In this document: in pieces, positions 1 to 10,550 of the stretch | Layout: the number at the start of each line of letters is the position of its first letter | Position numbering within the stretch: position 1 is the stretch's first letter | From: Pomphorhynchus laevis | Taxonomy: Eukaryota > Acanthocephala > Palaeacanthocephala > Echinorhynchida > Pomphorhynchidae | Direction of reading: 5' to 3' | DNA: 64,000 bases | Assembly (NCBI GenBank): GCA_012934845.2 | Contig: WNNJ02001801.1 | Coordinates: 291,390 to 355,389 of the forward strand | Program-made: the position numbers and the translations under genes | Notes under the pieces: generated by a model | Database searches by the model: none | What the model saw: only the letters and a program-made list of their open reading frames with translations | What the model was told of the DNA's origin: nothing

Positions 1-1184
1 GAAATATCGTTGGAATATGGCATACTCATGCGCGCAGGTAGGATTTTTATTCCAAGTAAGTTAAGAAGAGATGTATTGAAAGCTATTCATGCAGGTCATG
101 CCGGTATTGTGGGAATGAAATCGTTGTCTAGAACCTACGTATGGTGGCCGGGTATAAATGGATATATAGAACAATATGTACACACGTGTCAGGCTTGTCA
201 GCAAAACCGACGATGCGAACCTGAACATCCGATAATAAACTAGCCTATTCCGAATTCACCTTGGCATCGTGTTCACGCTGATTTTGCCGGTCCAGTGGAC
301 GGAGAAATGAACCTGATAATGGTATGTGCAATGACAAAATGGCCAGAAGTTTTAAAGGTTATTTCAACAAATGCTCAGTGTGATCCAAGCAATACGTGAA
401 GTTTTTGCGAGACAAGGTTTATCAGAGGAGTAGTCGTTGATAATGGACCACCGTTTCAATCGTGGGAGTTTAAAAATTTTCTGGCAAATACCGAAACAAA
501 GTTGTTGAACGTGACACCGTATCATCCAAAATCAAATGGACTTGCAGAAAGGTTTGTGGGGGTGTTGAAGCAGAGTGCATTGTCACATACACCAATCGGA
601 CAGAGACCTCTGAAAATTCAGCAAATGTTAGTTTCATATAGGAATACTCCTCATGCTAGTACGGGAAAATCCTCTGCATTCATGCTCTACGGACGACGTT
701 TATGCACAATGTTTGATCGAATACGTCCAACACCCGCGCTTACTGCGAGAAAAGCGATCGAAAAGTATAAATTCTTTAAAGATACAGTAACGAAATGTTG
801 CAGTTTCCAACCAGGACAGGCCATCTGGTATCGCCGTCCAAATGGAGTTTCAAGGCAGCGTGCTAAAGTTACAGAGCGATCGGGATGGGTTTCGTATAAG
901 GTTGCAAACGATTACACATCGTCCATACATTACAAAACAATAGATCCCATTCGGGTGCATGCTGATCAACTACGTAATCGTATATGTCAGGAACGTGAGT
1001 TGAGCGAAGCGGACGGCATTGAAAATGGCCAAACACAATGTGCACGTAATGATGCGGGGAATTCGTGCCATAGTACTTCTAATGTCGGGCCAATATTAGT
1101 CAATCCCATAACAGGAGGATACATAACGACCAACCTAGTATCAACAGTGATTCGTGCAACGAGGAGACGTTTGAGGATGAAAGG
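1..1184 (+). mobile_element. Ty3/gypsy-type LTR element fossil, integrase end
   Basis: Two stretches of pol-like protein are readable. Residues encoded at about 10-243 look like the His/Cys zinc-binding head of a retroelement integrase (YVWWPGIN, then CQACQQNR). The part at 502-1180 looks like the end of the integrase core (YHPKSNGLAERFVGVLKQ, SYRNTPHASTG). Both patterns are typical of Ty3/gypsy elements. The element continues beyond the left edge, so gag, protease, RT and the left LTR are not visible, and no right LTR was recognised. It is broken, with a few breaks, and its right end is cut by the L2 element that starts near 1185. It is therefore older than that insertion. Treated as a fossil. 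Confidence 0.8.
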
Positions 1185-1440
1185 AACGTGGCAAATGCGT
1201 GCCAGCGCACGCTTACATGACCACAACAAAAAAATGTAAATCATGTGTCAAGAAGGTGTGAACGGAGGTGTTTAAATGTGATAAAGGAAGGAGCGCGGCA
1301 ACGTCAAGAGGGAGTTAATTCCAGGTGAGTGAGGCGGCGACGAGGAAGGATCGAAGACCATAGTTGTTGGAGTAATCGGGAACGTGGAGTAAGAGGGGAT
1401 GACGGGAACGCAGCGATAGCGAGGTGAAGCGAGTTTCATC

Positions 1441-3174
1441 TTAAAAAGGAAGGTTGATGAACGATAAGGAGCCGACAGCGATGAGACGAAAAGTTACGAG
1501 AAGGCGGAGTTTGATGCGGATGTTGATGGTAAGCCAGGAGAGTTGGGCAAGATATAATGATATGTGGTCGAAGCGATGGAGACGAAATAACACTCGAACG
1601 GCGGAGTTGATTATGCGTTGTAGTGGTAGGATGATGGATTTTGGAGAATTGGCGAAAAGGCTAAGGCAGTAATCGATTTTAGGGAAAAGAAGCGATGAAA
1701 GAAGATACATACAAGAACGGAAGTCGATAAGGGAGCGGATACAGCGGATGTCACGGAGAATTAAGTTAGACGAACGGACCTTGTCACGAACGAAGGGTTT
1801 AATGGAACGATGATCATCGACATGAAAGCCTAAGAAAGTGAGATTGTAGACTTTGGGGATGATCGATGAGGCAAAAGATACAGTGGGAGGAGATATGTTT
1901 GGTTTACGAGGGAGGTTCCACATTATTTTAGACCTGTCGGGGTTTAGAGCGAGATGGGGATTGGAGAGACGTTCGTAGATAGAAGAAAGACAGTTGGAGG
2001 CAGAAATGCCGATATCGTGTATGCGATGTGCGGGTGCATGAGCATAGATGAGGATGTCATCGGCGTATTGCATGACGTTAAAGGAAAAAGGTTTGATAAA
2101 CGGAGAGAGATCGCCAAGCAGAAGAGAGAAAAGCAGGGGACTTAGGACTGAACCTTGTGGGACCCCGCAAAAGATAGGGATTAGAGGGGAGGATGATGAA
2201 TTAGAACAGACGCGAAAGGAACGGTCGGATAGATATGAGACAAACCATGCTACGGAGGAAGAAGAAAAGCCGTAATCATAACGAAGGCGATAAAGGAGGA
2301 CGAAATGGTCGGCAATGTCGAAGGGGGAGGAGAGGTCGAGGGAGATGAGAACACTATATAGAGCCTTGTCTCGAGAAATGAGTAGGTCGTTGTAAACTTT
2401 CATGCATGCGATTTCTGTGGAGTGATTAGAGCGGAAAGCGGATTGGAAAGGAGGGTACAGATTGGATGACGAGAGATAAGCTTCGATCTGTATTAAGATG
2501 AGGCATTCTAAGAGCTTAGAAAGAGTAGGGAGTAGTGAAATGGAGCGATAGCTAGAAGGAAGGGAGGGGTCGAGCGATTGTTTCTTAAGGAGGGGACGAA
2601 CGATTGTGGATTTCCAGTGTGAAGGGAAGATACGACTGCAGATGGACGAGTTAAACAAGATTGTGATTAATGGGGATATCGATGAGCATATGGATTTTAA
2701 TATGTGAGTAGGCAGGGGATCGGCAGGTGAGGTTTTGTTGGGCAAGGACAGATGATACTTCGGTAGGTGAGACAGGGAGAAGATGAAAGAGTTGTGGAAG
2801 GATGAGGCTAGGCTGAGCAGAGTTGGATAGGATGGAGACCGGGGTGTGAGAGAGCAACGTGGATACTTTAGTCTGGAGAAATGACGAATAATCATGGGCT
2901 TTGATGTTGCACGTCGGAGAGGAGCGAGCAAGGATTGAGTTAAAAGTATTCCATAGAGACTTAGTGTTGAATGAAGTGATGATTTTATTCTGCTAAAAGG
3001 AGTTGCATTTGGTACGTAGTAGGTGGAGATGAGACCGCCGATGAGCAAGATAGGTATCTCGGAAAGAGGGAGTGATCGAGCGGAAATCACGTCTGAGAGA
3101 GCCGTGATATACTCGAAAAGCATGGCGGAGTCGACGCTTTGAGAGTAGGCATTGGATGTCAAACCATGGGGCAC
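1441..3174 (-). pseudogene. L2 reverse transcriptase domain
   Basis: The useful part runs from about 2730 to 1441 (PNKTSPADPLPTHILK onward). Fingers and palm motifs are visible in order: IVRPLLKKQSLDP, YRSISLLPTLSKLLE, SLDLSSPFDIADH (motif A, with the first Asp), GVPQGSVLSPLLFS (motif B), QYADDILIYAH (motif C, YADD intact) and LTFLGFHVDDH. The upstream 150 codons of this open frame (3174 to about 2730) are a shadow of the endonuclease-linker frame, so a frameshift lies near 2740. The catalytic residues are present, but the frame change and the stop near 2993 make the element non-autonomous. A second copy with the same order of motifs sits at 55899-58235. Confidence 0.75.
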
Positions 3175-4102
3175 GGTGCAAGCGACAGTGTGGGTGAGAC
3201 TTGATGGTCAAGAGAATATCGAGAGTGGATGTGAGTTCAGAGTCGAAAAGAAAGGCGAGATCGTGAGGAGAGGAATATGTTATTGTTGGATAGGATAGAG
3301 ACGATTTGAGTAAGGCAGAGCGAAGAAGGGAGAGGTCAAGATTTCTCCAAGAGCGACGTAGTATTGTAGGTGTGTGAGGCGGGGTGTGGTTGTGAGCGAG
3401 ATCAAGGGTGATAAGAAAGTGATCGGATAGACCAGGATCGAAAATGGACAGTGAGGTGTAGGCAGCAAAATGATCGGGGACAGCGATGATGTCGAGTGCC
3501 CCGCCTAGGATATGTGTGGGGGCAGTGGAGATTAGTTTGTAATTGTAGTTGGATAGAATGTTGATGAACCGGATTGACTCGGTGGAAGAGGGGCGGTCGA
3601 GGCGGATGTTGAAGTCGCCAAGAACGATTGAAGGGATTAAGGACAAAGAACAGTAGGACAGAAGGTCAGCGAGTTCGGTAAAAAATAAGGATGTAGGAGC
3701 TGATGAACCAGGACTGCATACAATGGTGAGATCTAGAGTGATCGGGTTTGAAGAACGACAAGTGAGCAGTTCAAAAGAGCAAGGACTGAAAAGGGAAGTG
3801 ATTTTGCGAAGAAACACGGGGTGACGGGCACATGCGACAATGCCGCCATGATTAGAGAATTTAGAAGGGGATTTGCTGAGGGAGCGAGCGGATTCGACTA
3901 GTGAGCAACCGGCAGAGAGCAAACGGCGGATGGAGAGGTCGTCAGAATTGGAGTGCCAGGATTCGGTGAGGCAGAAGAGATCGATGGATTGCTTAGTGAA
4001 TAAGTTGAGGATGATATCGGATTTATCGAGAATAGATCTAGTGTTGATAAGGCCGAGGCGGAAACCGTTTGTGGTGGTGATAGGGGCTAGTGGAGAAGAC
4101 AC
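2993..4102 (-). pseudogene. L2 endonuclease domain (AP-endonuclease type)
   Basis: A 369-codon open frame with the motifs of an exonuclease-endonuclease-phosphatase fold: INTRSILDKSD near the start, CLTESWHS (the ET-type catalytic block), VLGDFNIRLD, and DPGLSDHFLI (the SDH block). In this family the domain nicks the target DNA so that the free 3' end can prime reverse transcription. The frame stops near 2993, before the RT, and the RT lies in another frame, so the polyprotein is interrupted and probably dead. The start at 4102 is the junction with PLE-A and not a genuine initiation site. The codons are GC-richer than those of the Rbfox gene. Confidence 0.75.
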
Positions 4103-5362
4103 ATTAAAACCACTTTCTGTCTATATAAATAAATTACTTAAAGTAATTAAAGCACACTTTAAAAAATATTGCAAGGTAATCGAAATTAATACTGGTATAA
4201 AACACTATTTCAGTATTAATTCTACAAAAGAATTTTTAGAACAGACAAAAGGAATAAATTTTCAAAATATAAATACATACGATTTTAGTACGCTTTATAC
4301 AAATCTAGATTTAGTAGATATTAAAGAAGCGTTAGTAAAATTAATTAATCTTATATTCGGAAAAAGATATATATAATATCCAAGGTAGTAAATAGCCAAA
4401 AAATTATTTTACTACTATAAACACTAGCAAAGAATAGAGACTTTTTATTAAGCTTTATAGAATATGAATTTGTTCATAACTGTGTAAAAACTAAATCTAA
4501 ACAATATAAATATATGAAATATATGTTTCGATACATCGATTATATATGTGTATTTAATTCTAATGATTTTTATTCAATTAGTGAGCACATGTATCCAGAA
4601 AGCCTTAATCTTAACAAAACCAATATTAATGATAAAGAAGGTGTATATCTAGATATGAACAGTAAATTAACATTAACTAAAACTACTATTAATTTATATC
4701 GTAAAGATGACATATTTAAATTTACAAGAAACATATTTTTGCATGAGCATTTATGCATACCATATAATATAAAATATAATACAATGAAATTTTAAGAATT
4801 GCAGCACTTTGTAACGATATTGGTTTTCTTCAAAATAATTTAAATAATTTAATAGATGCATATTTTAAACTACGTTACTATAAAAATAAAATCAAACAGA
4901 AAATAGTAAAATATATAAATCAACACAATAATATTATAAATAAATTTAAAATCATTAGCGGGAAATTTTTAGGATGGATAATAAATATAATACTTTGTAT
5001 TACAATAACATACTATATAATCAAATTTAATCAGAGGAAATACATCATTAGCATGTATTTGGCCTGCTGCCATGTTGGGTCGAGGAATTAGGGGCCGAAA
5101 CCTGATACCATAGCAGTTCATTTTGATGACCTCTAAACCTTATTCTGATACAACATATGTTATTTATTAGTCAATTCATAAAAATGACGTTTATTTTAAA
5201 TTTCATTTTTTTAACTTGATTTAAATTATAGAAAATCTAAAAACAATTATTAATTTTATTATTTAATTATTAAATTTTGATTTAGCGTTATTATGTTTTG
5301 TTTATTTTATAATTATATTAAAAACGTAAACTCAGTTAGCTGATTTGATATATACAATGTGC
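4101..5362 (+). mobile_element. PLE-A copy, damaged (Penelope-like element)
   Basis: Near-identical to the fuller PLE-A copy at 27600-29372 from TLKPLSVY onward: the KHYFSINSTKEFLEQ block, NTYDFSTLYTNL (RT motif A) and a stretch up to about 4376. A short unrelated or scrambled segment (about 4377-4440) follows, then the frame resumes with YRYIDYICVFN in place of the usual YIDD box, and then the shared 3' UTR. The tail keeps the hairpin CTGCYATG...CATAGCAG near 5070-5128 and ends with the family end sequence actcagttagctgatttgat near 5333-5352. It abuts the L2 at 4101-4102. An internal deletion including the motif B region and an altered catalytic box show that it is inactive. Confidence 0.8.
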
Positions 5363-5568
5363 AGCCAAAATAACTGTGATAACTGAAGGCGTAGTGCCGA
5401 AACGTTTTTGCCAAATTTGTCGATTTAATTAAATAAGCATACTCGTTTGTCTGGTTCTATATTATAAACTGGTCTCTATCTGACTGAATATTTAAATCAC
5501 CGTATATTCAAAAATATCTAGAATTGAGATCAAATTCAGGATATTATTGCAACCTTAGCAGGTGATAT

Positions 5569-5592
5569 TATATATATATATATATATATAAT
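5569..5592. repeat. (TA)n microsatellite
   Basis: About 12 TA units directly beside the palindrome that starts at 5592. Every long palindrome or ribozyme repeat in the window also touches a TA tract. Confidence 0.9.
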
Positions 5593-5807
5593 GAATAGTT
5601 GCTAGGTCACACGAGGTGACTTTCGCATTGAAAACCAGCTACAGAATCCTTCCTTCATGATATCCAATTCCATACACCCTGACTACTAACGGCCACATTG
5701 CCACAGCCGTTAGTAGTCAGGGTGTATGGAATTAGATATCATGAAAGAAGGATTCTGTAGCTGGTTTTCAATGCGAAAGTCACCTCGTGTGACCTAGCAA
5801 CTATTCA
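5592..5807. repeat. 216-bp palindrome, 102-bp arms
   Basis: The arms 5592-5693 and 5706-5807 are reverse complements with about two mismatches, around a 12-base loop. The sequence begins gaatagttgctaggtcacac and reads the same way inward from both ends. A single arm of the same family recurs at 60379-60467, again next to TA tracts, so this is a dispersed repeat and not a chance hairpin. No protein is encoded. It may be an inverted dimer of a PLE terminus or a short non-autonomous element; the sequence does not decide between them. Confidence 0.85.
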
Positions 5808-6084
5808 ATACATAAATAAGCATGCAATAATATCCTGAGTTTGGTTTCAATCCTAGATATTTTTGAATATACGGTGATTTAAATATGCAGTCAGATAGAG
5901 ACGAGTTATTAGAATCTACAAAATAGGAATATTACGCAATTGATTTATGAGATAAGTCTATCGTGTTCTCTTGGAGACGGTACACAAGATAAGACTAGAA
6001 GTATTATCTCTAGTTGATCTTTCGATAGATTTGCTGATTTGATTAGTCTGTGAAATGATGTAAACGAAACAATTTAATAAACGT
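5808..6084. other. AT-rich spacer between PLE remnants
   Basis: Contains a partial echo, in inverted orientation, of 5470-5560 (aatatacggtgatttaaat recurs around 5868-5886), so the palindrome at 5592-5807 sits inside a larger, weaker inverted arrangement. No gene was recognised. Confidence 0.4.
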
Positions 6085-6310
6085 GACACAAGCGTCAAAT
6101 TGAAGAAAGTGGCGTATAGAAGCAGAATGAATTTGCGAAGTTTGTTAAACAAAAAACAAAGGACAGTTAAGGTTGGTACATCAAAATGTGGTAAAATTCG
6201 ATGCATATGTTGTACCGAAATCTGTGAAGGTATTATGTTTAGCAGTACTATCCTAGGACTGTCGTACAGGGTAAGAACCTTGGCTAATTGTATAACGAGT
6301 AACTGTGTAT
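6085..6310 (+). pseudogene. PLE linker / cysteine-knuckle fragment
   Basis: The translated frame reads NLRSLLNKKQRTVKVG, then KCGKIRCICC, then a Tyr-rich end. This resembles the region between the RT and the GIY-YIG nuclease of endonuclease-bearing Penelope-like elements, which has a CX5CXCC-type cysteine cluster. The 562-residue PLE at 61244-62932 has the equivalent GYNLRSYF and CGYKRCKTC. The fragment is short and has neither RT nor nuclease, so it is a relic. It is followed directly by the palindrome at 6339. Confidence 0.6.
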
Positions 6311-6338
6311 ATTATTATATATTATTGTATATTGTTAT

Positions 6339-6490
6339 GTAGAAAAATCAAGAGTCAAATAATTTTTGTTTTTAAATTTTCAACCGCTACTGCGGTCATC
6401 ATCAGGAAAACATGTTTTCCTGATGATGACCGCAGTAGTGGTTGAAAATTTGAAAACAAAAAATTATTTGACTCTTCTTGATTTTTCTAC
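6339..6490. repeat. 152-bp palindrome with a hammerhead-like core
   Basis: The two halves are reverse complements around a centre near 6414, starting gtagaaaaatcaagagtc and ending with its complement, with only a few mismatches. Each half contains CCTGATGATG, a stem-loop (ACCGC AGTA GTGGT) and GAAA. That resembles a hammerhead core with one extra base after CTGATGA, and no GUC cleavage triplet follows. It is probably an inverted pair of PLE termini. Confidence 0.8.
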
Positions 6491-6659
6491 TATTTTAAAA
6501 TGGAGTCTGCTTACACAATAATATTGTTATGTATTTGGCAAAACATCGACATAACTAAATATACGCATGAATAATCGCAGCGCTTATATCCGCGCGCACA
6601 GATAAACAGAGACGGTGTAGTCACTCATATAATAAGCAAACCAGATCACCAAATTAGGG

Positions 6660-7265
6660 TAATGGTGTTAAATGATGATTTTGTCTCTAGAGGCAAGATG
6701 AATTGTAAAAATTATTGAATGCACAGCTAATGACTGATCAAGAGTTAATCGCCCATTTTGGATAGTTACATTTATATAGCATTTTCCGAATTGTGTCGCT
6801 CTCAGCGCATTTGGTAGAGGTATTGTTACAGAATAATCTACCTCTTCGAAAAAGTGATGTAGTGACAGATATCTTATGCTGGGCGGAGCTATGTCAGTGC
6901 ATTTTATTGATACATCTTTACGAGTGAGCATCGTTCTTACATCAAACGTTTTTGGATCTTTGTCAAATACAGCAAACACGTCGTCGACATATCGCTACCA
7001 GTGTCGTAGGTTTTGGAGATACTGGTAAATATCTTTTTCTCATTTAGTCATGTATAAATCCGCAAGTGCTGGATCCATCGGAGAGCCCATCGTCACCCCG
7101 TCAGTTTGCTCAAATATTTTGTTTGTTGACCAGGAATGCGGACTTTGCTAATCACCAATTAATTAGGCTCCGCCATTCAGATATACTCAGTTTTGGTATG
7201 GTCACTTTTGGTTGAGTATCTGTAGCCTCTTTTAGCGGCACATTTATAAATAAAAATTGACATCG
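6660..7265 (-). pseudogene. PLE-B reverse transcriptase fragment, minus strand
   Basis: Reading leftward from about 7130, the minus strand encodes GVTMGSPMDPALADLY (PLE motif B), then RYVDDVFAVFDKDPK (motif C with YVDD), then a region rich in small residues to about 6668. These are the standard Penelope-type RT motifs. Stops interrupt the frame. Its final 130 bases (about 6740-6870) are repeated in opposite orientation at about 7640-7770, so this fragment and the next one are diverged inverted copies of one family. Confidence 0.65.
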
Positions 7266-7359
7266 GATGTCACAGACCAACGGTTTTGTGGTTAAAGTTT
7301 CTTATTTGCTTGTGCAAATTCATATTGATTTTTATATAGAAATGGCTCTTTTCTTTGAC

Positions 7360-8330
7360 TTCTTCAATTCGATTGTTTACAAATGGTGGCGATATGTCGA
7401 CGACGTGTTTTCTGTATTTGACAAAGACCCATAAACGTATGATGTAAGAACAATGCTCAATAGGAAAGATGCACCAATAAAATGGACAGTGACGTACGAA
7501 AATCAGCTGAGTAGCATTGACTTATTGGATGTTCAAGTATATATCCATGGACACTTAATACACACGACGGTATATAGAAAACATCTCATACTGTAGACAT
7601 TTCCTCCTTGTTCATCTCAAAGCCCCGCCCACCATACGATATATACCGCTACATCACTTTTTCGAAGAGGTAGATTATTCTGCAGCAATACCTCTACCAA
7701 ATGCGCTAAGAGCGACACATTTCGGAAAATGCTAAAGAACTGTAACTATCCAAAATGGGCGATTTAAAGGGCGTATAAAAAGCAAATTGTTCTCGTAGTA
7801 CGATACCTACCACCTCGAACAACACGCCTAAACGGTACATTAGATCTTGCCATATCACCGACTTTCTTATGAATTAGATAAAGAAAACATGCTATAAATT
7901 TGACAGATAAATAAATTTAATGTTTATTTTAAGAGAGACCACTCTTGACAGAATGGTCAAAAGCAAACGTCACATACAAGACAGTAGCGTCGTGTATACT
8001 ATACCTTGTGCTGATTGTAATAGAACATATGTTGGCCAGACTAAACAAGGTCTTATCAAGAGAATCTAGCAACATTAAAACGAATGACACGTCGTCGGCC
8101 CTATTTTATCACGTAATCTCCACCGATCATAGAATTGTGTTTTAGAAGGCGGCAACGGTACTAAGAGAACATAGGCTAAATCGCAGATTTGTACTTGAGT
8201 CGATATGGAAAAATAACAGCGAGTCTATGGAGGGAAATAAATCGAATTGGAAGCTCAAATTTTCCTTTCAAAATGTCAGCACATGTACGACAAAGATACT
8301 CAGGAAGGTGTTGAGATCTACTCCACCTAC
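7360..8330 (+). pseudogene. PLE-B fragment with RT end and GIY-YIG nuclease
   Basis: The plus-strand frame shows YKWWRYVDDVFSVFDKDP at about 7380-7430, LDVQVYIHG near 7530, and a nuclease-like segment near 7990-8060 reading YTIPCADCNRTYVGQTKQG. The last has the GIY-YIG form used by Penelope-like elements, with the Cys pair just before YVG. Several stops break the frame. It faces the minus-strand fragment at 6660-7265, giving a tail-to-tail or folded arrangement of the same family. Confidence 0.65.
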
Positions 8331-9395
8331 GGGCCGAGCGATCCAGGGTTCCCGAATTTTTTTACTTTATTTCGTTATTCATATAAATTGTGTACTACAT
8401 GTACTTATATAATATTGTAATTCCAGATCCTTTGAAGAGGGCTGATTGGATAGCCAAAGATTGGTTAAAAACAATTTGTGTACTTTTTCTTGGGGATGAC
8501 TCGACATATAAAAAACGTAATTTATATAGGTTTACGAGAACATTTAAATTTAGGGTGACGACAAAACTTAGAATCAATGTTTTGGTTATATTTTGAGGTG
8601 CTCATTGGAAAATATTGACAATTAATAATTTTTAAAAAAGTTGGTTTTGGCAAAAATTGCGAACTTCGTCAGACAATTTTATATTTTTATCTTTAAAATT
8701 TTGTCTTGACCGTCGATATTTTTAATTATATGTATAATTGAATGATCAATGAGGATCTCAACCGACGGTCTTCAAATCATGAACCAGCAGCAAACAACTT
8801 TATTTAAACGCTTCGACCATGAGTTTTTTATAAATTGTATTATTATTTTTTATTTTTAACAAAGAATATGCAGTGACTGATTATTTTTCGTTCAAAAATA
8901 AAAGTATTTACAATTGATAAATACCTTCGCGGTAGAAGCGTTTAAATTTGTTTGCTGCTGGTTTCTGACTTCTTGTTAACAAAACATATTAGAATATGTA
9001 CTCCTGTGTCCCAGCCGGATTGTTAATTTTGATAAATCCATCACTGCTGATTGTATTTACCCATCGATTATATTTATTAAAATTGAATTAAAGTAATTAA
9101 TAACACTGAATTTATTGTATGACGATTTGGCTTTTCTTTCACACAAAAAACTTTTGTCACGAATATATAAATAGTCATGCAACACGGAATTAATGATTGT
9201 TTCTTGTCTATCTTGTTATTTAATTTAAAATCAGTTTGAATGTTTAGCATCTTATCTGGCATTAATTGACCTATCCAATAATGATCAAGTTTTCTTCGCG
9301 AGGCAATTATATATATATATAAATATATATATATATATCCTTAAAGTATGGCATTTGTAAATTTGTGCGATACTATTAAATTTGTGAATTTACAA
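8331..9395. other. AT-rich region with a small inverted repeat
   Basis: No gene was recognised. An inverted pair lies at 8782-8818 and 8931-8962: accagcagcaaacaa and tttaaacgcttc appear on one side and their complements on the other, with a 4-base length difference. A short TA tract occurs near 9308-9340. The open frames here have no family features. Confidence 0.4.
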
Positions 9396-9399
9396 CACT

Positions 9400-10550
9400 A
9401 CGTAAATTCATCAACAAATTGATCACTCGCATTAAAATATAGCAACTTTTGACGTAGAAATACTTTACACAAGCATCAATAACACAAAAGGTATCAAGTC
9501 GTGTGTATAGAATTCCACAAGCTGGATGGAAAATGAACGAAAAGATATTGTCGTAAAACTGCTACAAATGATATTGCAGAATTATATCGTCGAATTCAAT
9601 CGTCGATATACCAACAAATAGAAGGTACAGTCATTGGAACCTCGGTTGGCCAACTTACGCAAACTTTTGTCGCGGATATACAGATGATGTCTTCATTTCA
9701 TATATGTTAACATAGTCAAAGCTGTAGATACGATGCATTGAAGACATAATCATAATCTTTCTAGGGGTTCCAGCGAACTTGAACGCTTAATCGATTAACT
9801 GAATTATATCGAGTGAACTCAAATAAGCATTAGATATTTCGAGTAACACTAAGCCAGCGACATTCTTCGACATCAAACTGAATTTTGGAAAATAATGATA
9901 AATTTTGAAACAACAGTACACCGGGAGGACAACTGTATTCCATCCTACGTTCATTACCAAAGTTGTCATCTGGGTCATGCTCAGCGAATCATAATATTTA
10001 TCAAAGCGCTCAGATGCAAAAAAGATTTGCTCAACTTCTGATTATTTAAAACTGAAATGACCAATGTGATGGAGAATTTTATTCAAAGAGGATCCAATCA
10101 CAAAATTGCCGGGCAGTAGATAAACAAGGCGAGTATGTTAAATAGAACATACTTGCTCGAGAAATGCATTCGCGAAAATACGAACACTGCTCCAAATTAC
10201 GAACACAGCTCCGGAATAAACAAGTATTCAATACTTAGAAATTGTTACTGCAAAACAATAGCAAATATATTCCAAGCAGTATGCATGGATTGCAGTGCTC
10301 AATATATAGGAGAATAAACATGTCAAGCTTTAAAATACCGTTTAACAAATCGACGAGCTGGATATAAAATATCGTATTAACATTAGAAACATCAATATAA
10401 ACAGGAGGACAGTAAATATAATGTTGATGTTGTAGTTGAACACTGTACCACATAGCCAACGCACAAATTTACAACCACCATAAAGGAAGGCAATATATCC
10501 AGATACTGTAGCGCAAAAAAAATTGAGCCCTATTGGATACGCCTATTGCA
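9400..10550 (+). pseudogene. PLE-C remnant (RT and GIY-YIG pieces)
   Basis: Scattered plus-strand pieces match the order of motifs in the PLE at 61244-62932. ATFDVEILYTSINNT lies near 9440 (compare YTLDVESLFTSI). GYTDDVFISY lies near 9685, a degenerate YIDD box. VCMDCSAQYIGE lies near 10280 and resembles the GIY-YIG nuclease (compare CTVCHAQYVGES). IKEGNIS lies near 10480 (compare VIEGNIPN). Many stops separate them. It is an old, inactive endonuclease-bearing PLE. Confidence 0.6.

Larger units (their letters stand above)
1185..4102 (-). mobile_element. L2-like LINE, 5'-truncated
   Basis: A non-LTR retrotransposon on the minus strand, with an apurinic-type endonuclease at about 3400-4102 and a reverse transcriptase at 1441-2730. 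The end of its 3' UTR (about 1185-1440) matches the tail of the second L2 copy near 57960-58100, which sets the 3' boundary near 1185 by comparison. The 5' end stops at about 4102, where a PLE-A sequence begins. The base composition is clearly more GC-rich than the surrounding DNA. The choice of L2 rests on the INTRSILDKSD and SWHSNSDDLSIRR style of endonuclease and the GVPQGSVLSPLLFS form of the RT; CR1/Rex1 relatives are the alternative. Confidence 0.8.

Noticed and set aside
987-1244. Minus-strand open frame of 85 residues at the gypsy/L2 border
   Set aside because: It spans the 3' UTR of the L2 and the antisense of the gypsy fossil; no family features.
1954-2275. Plus-strand open frames within the L2
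   Set aside because: They are antisense shadows of the RT.
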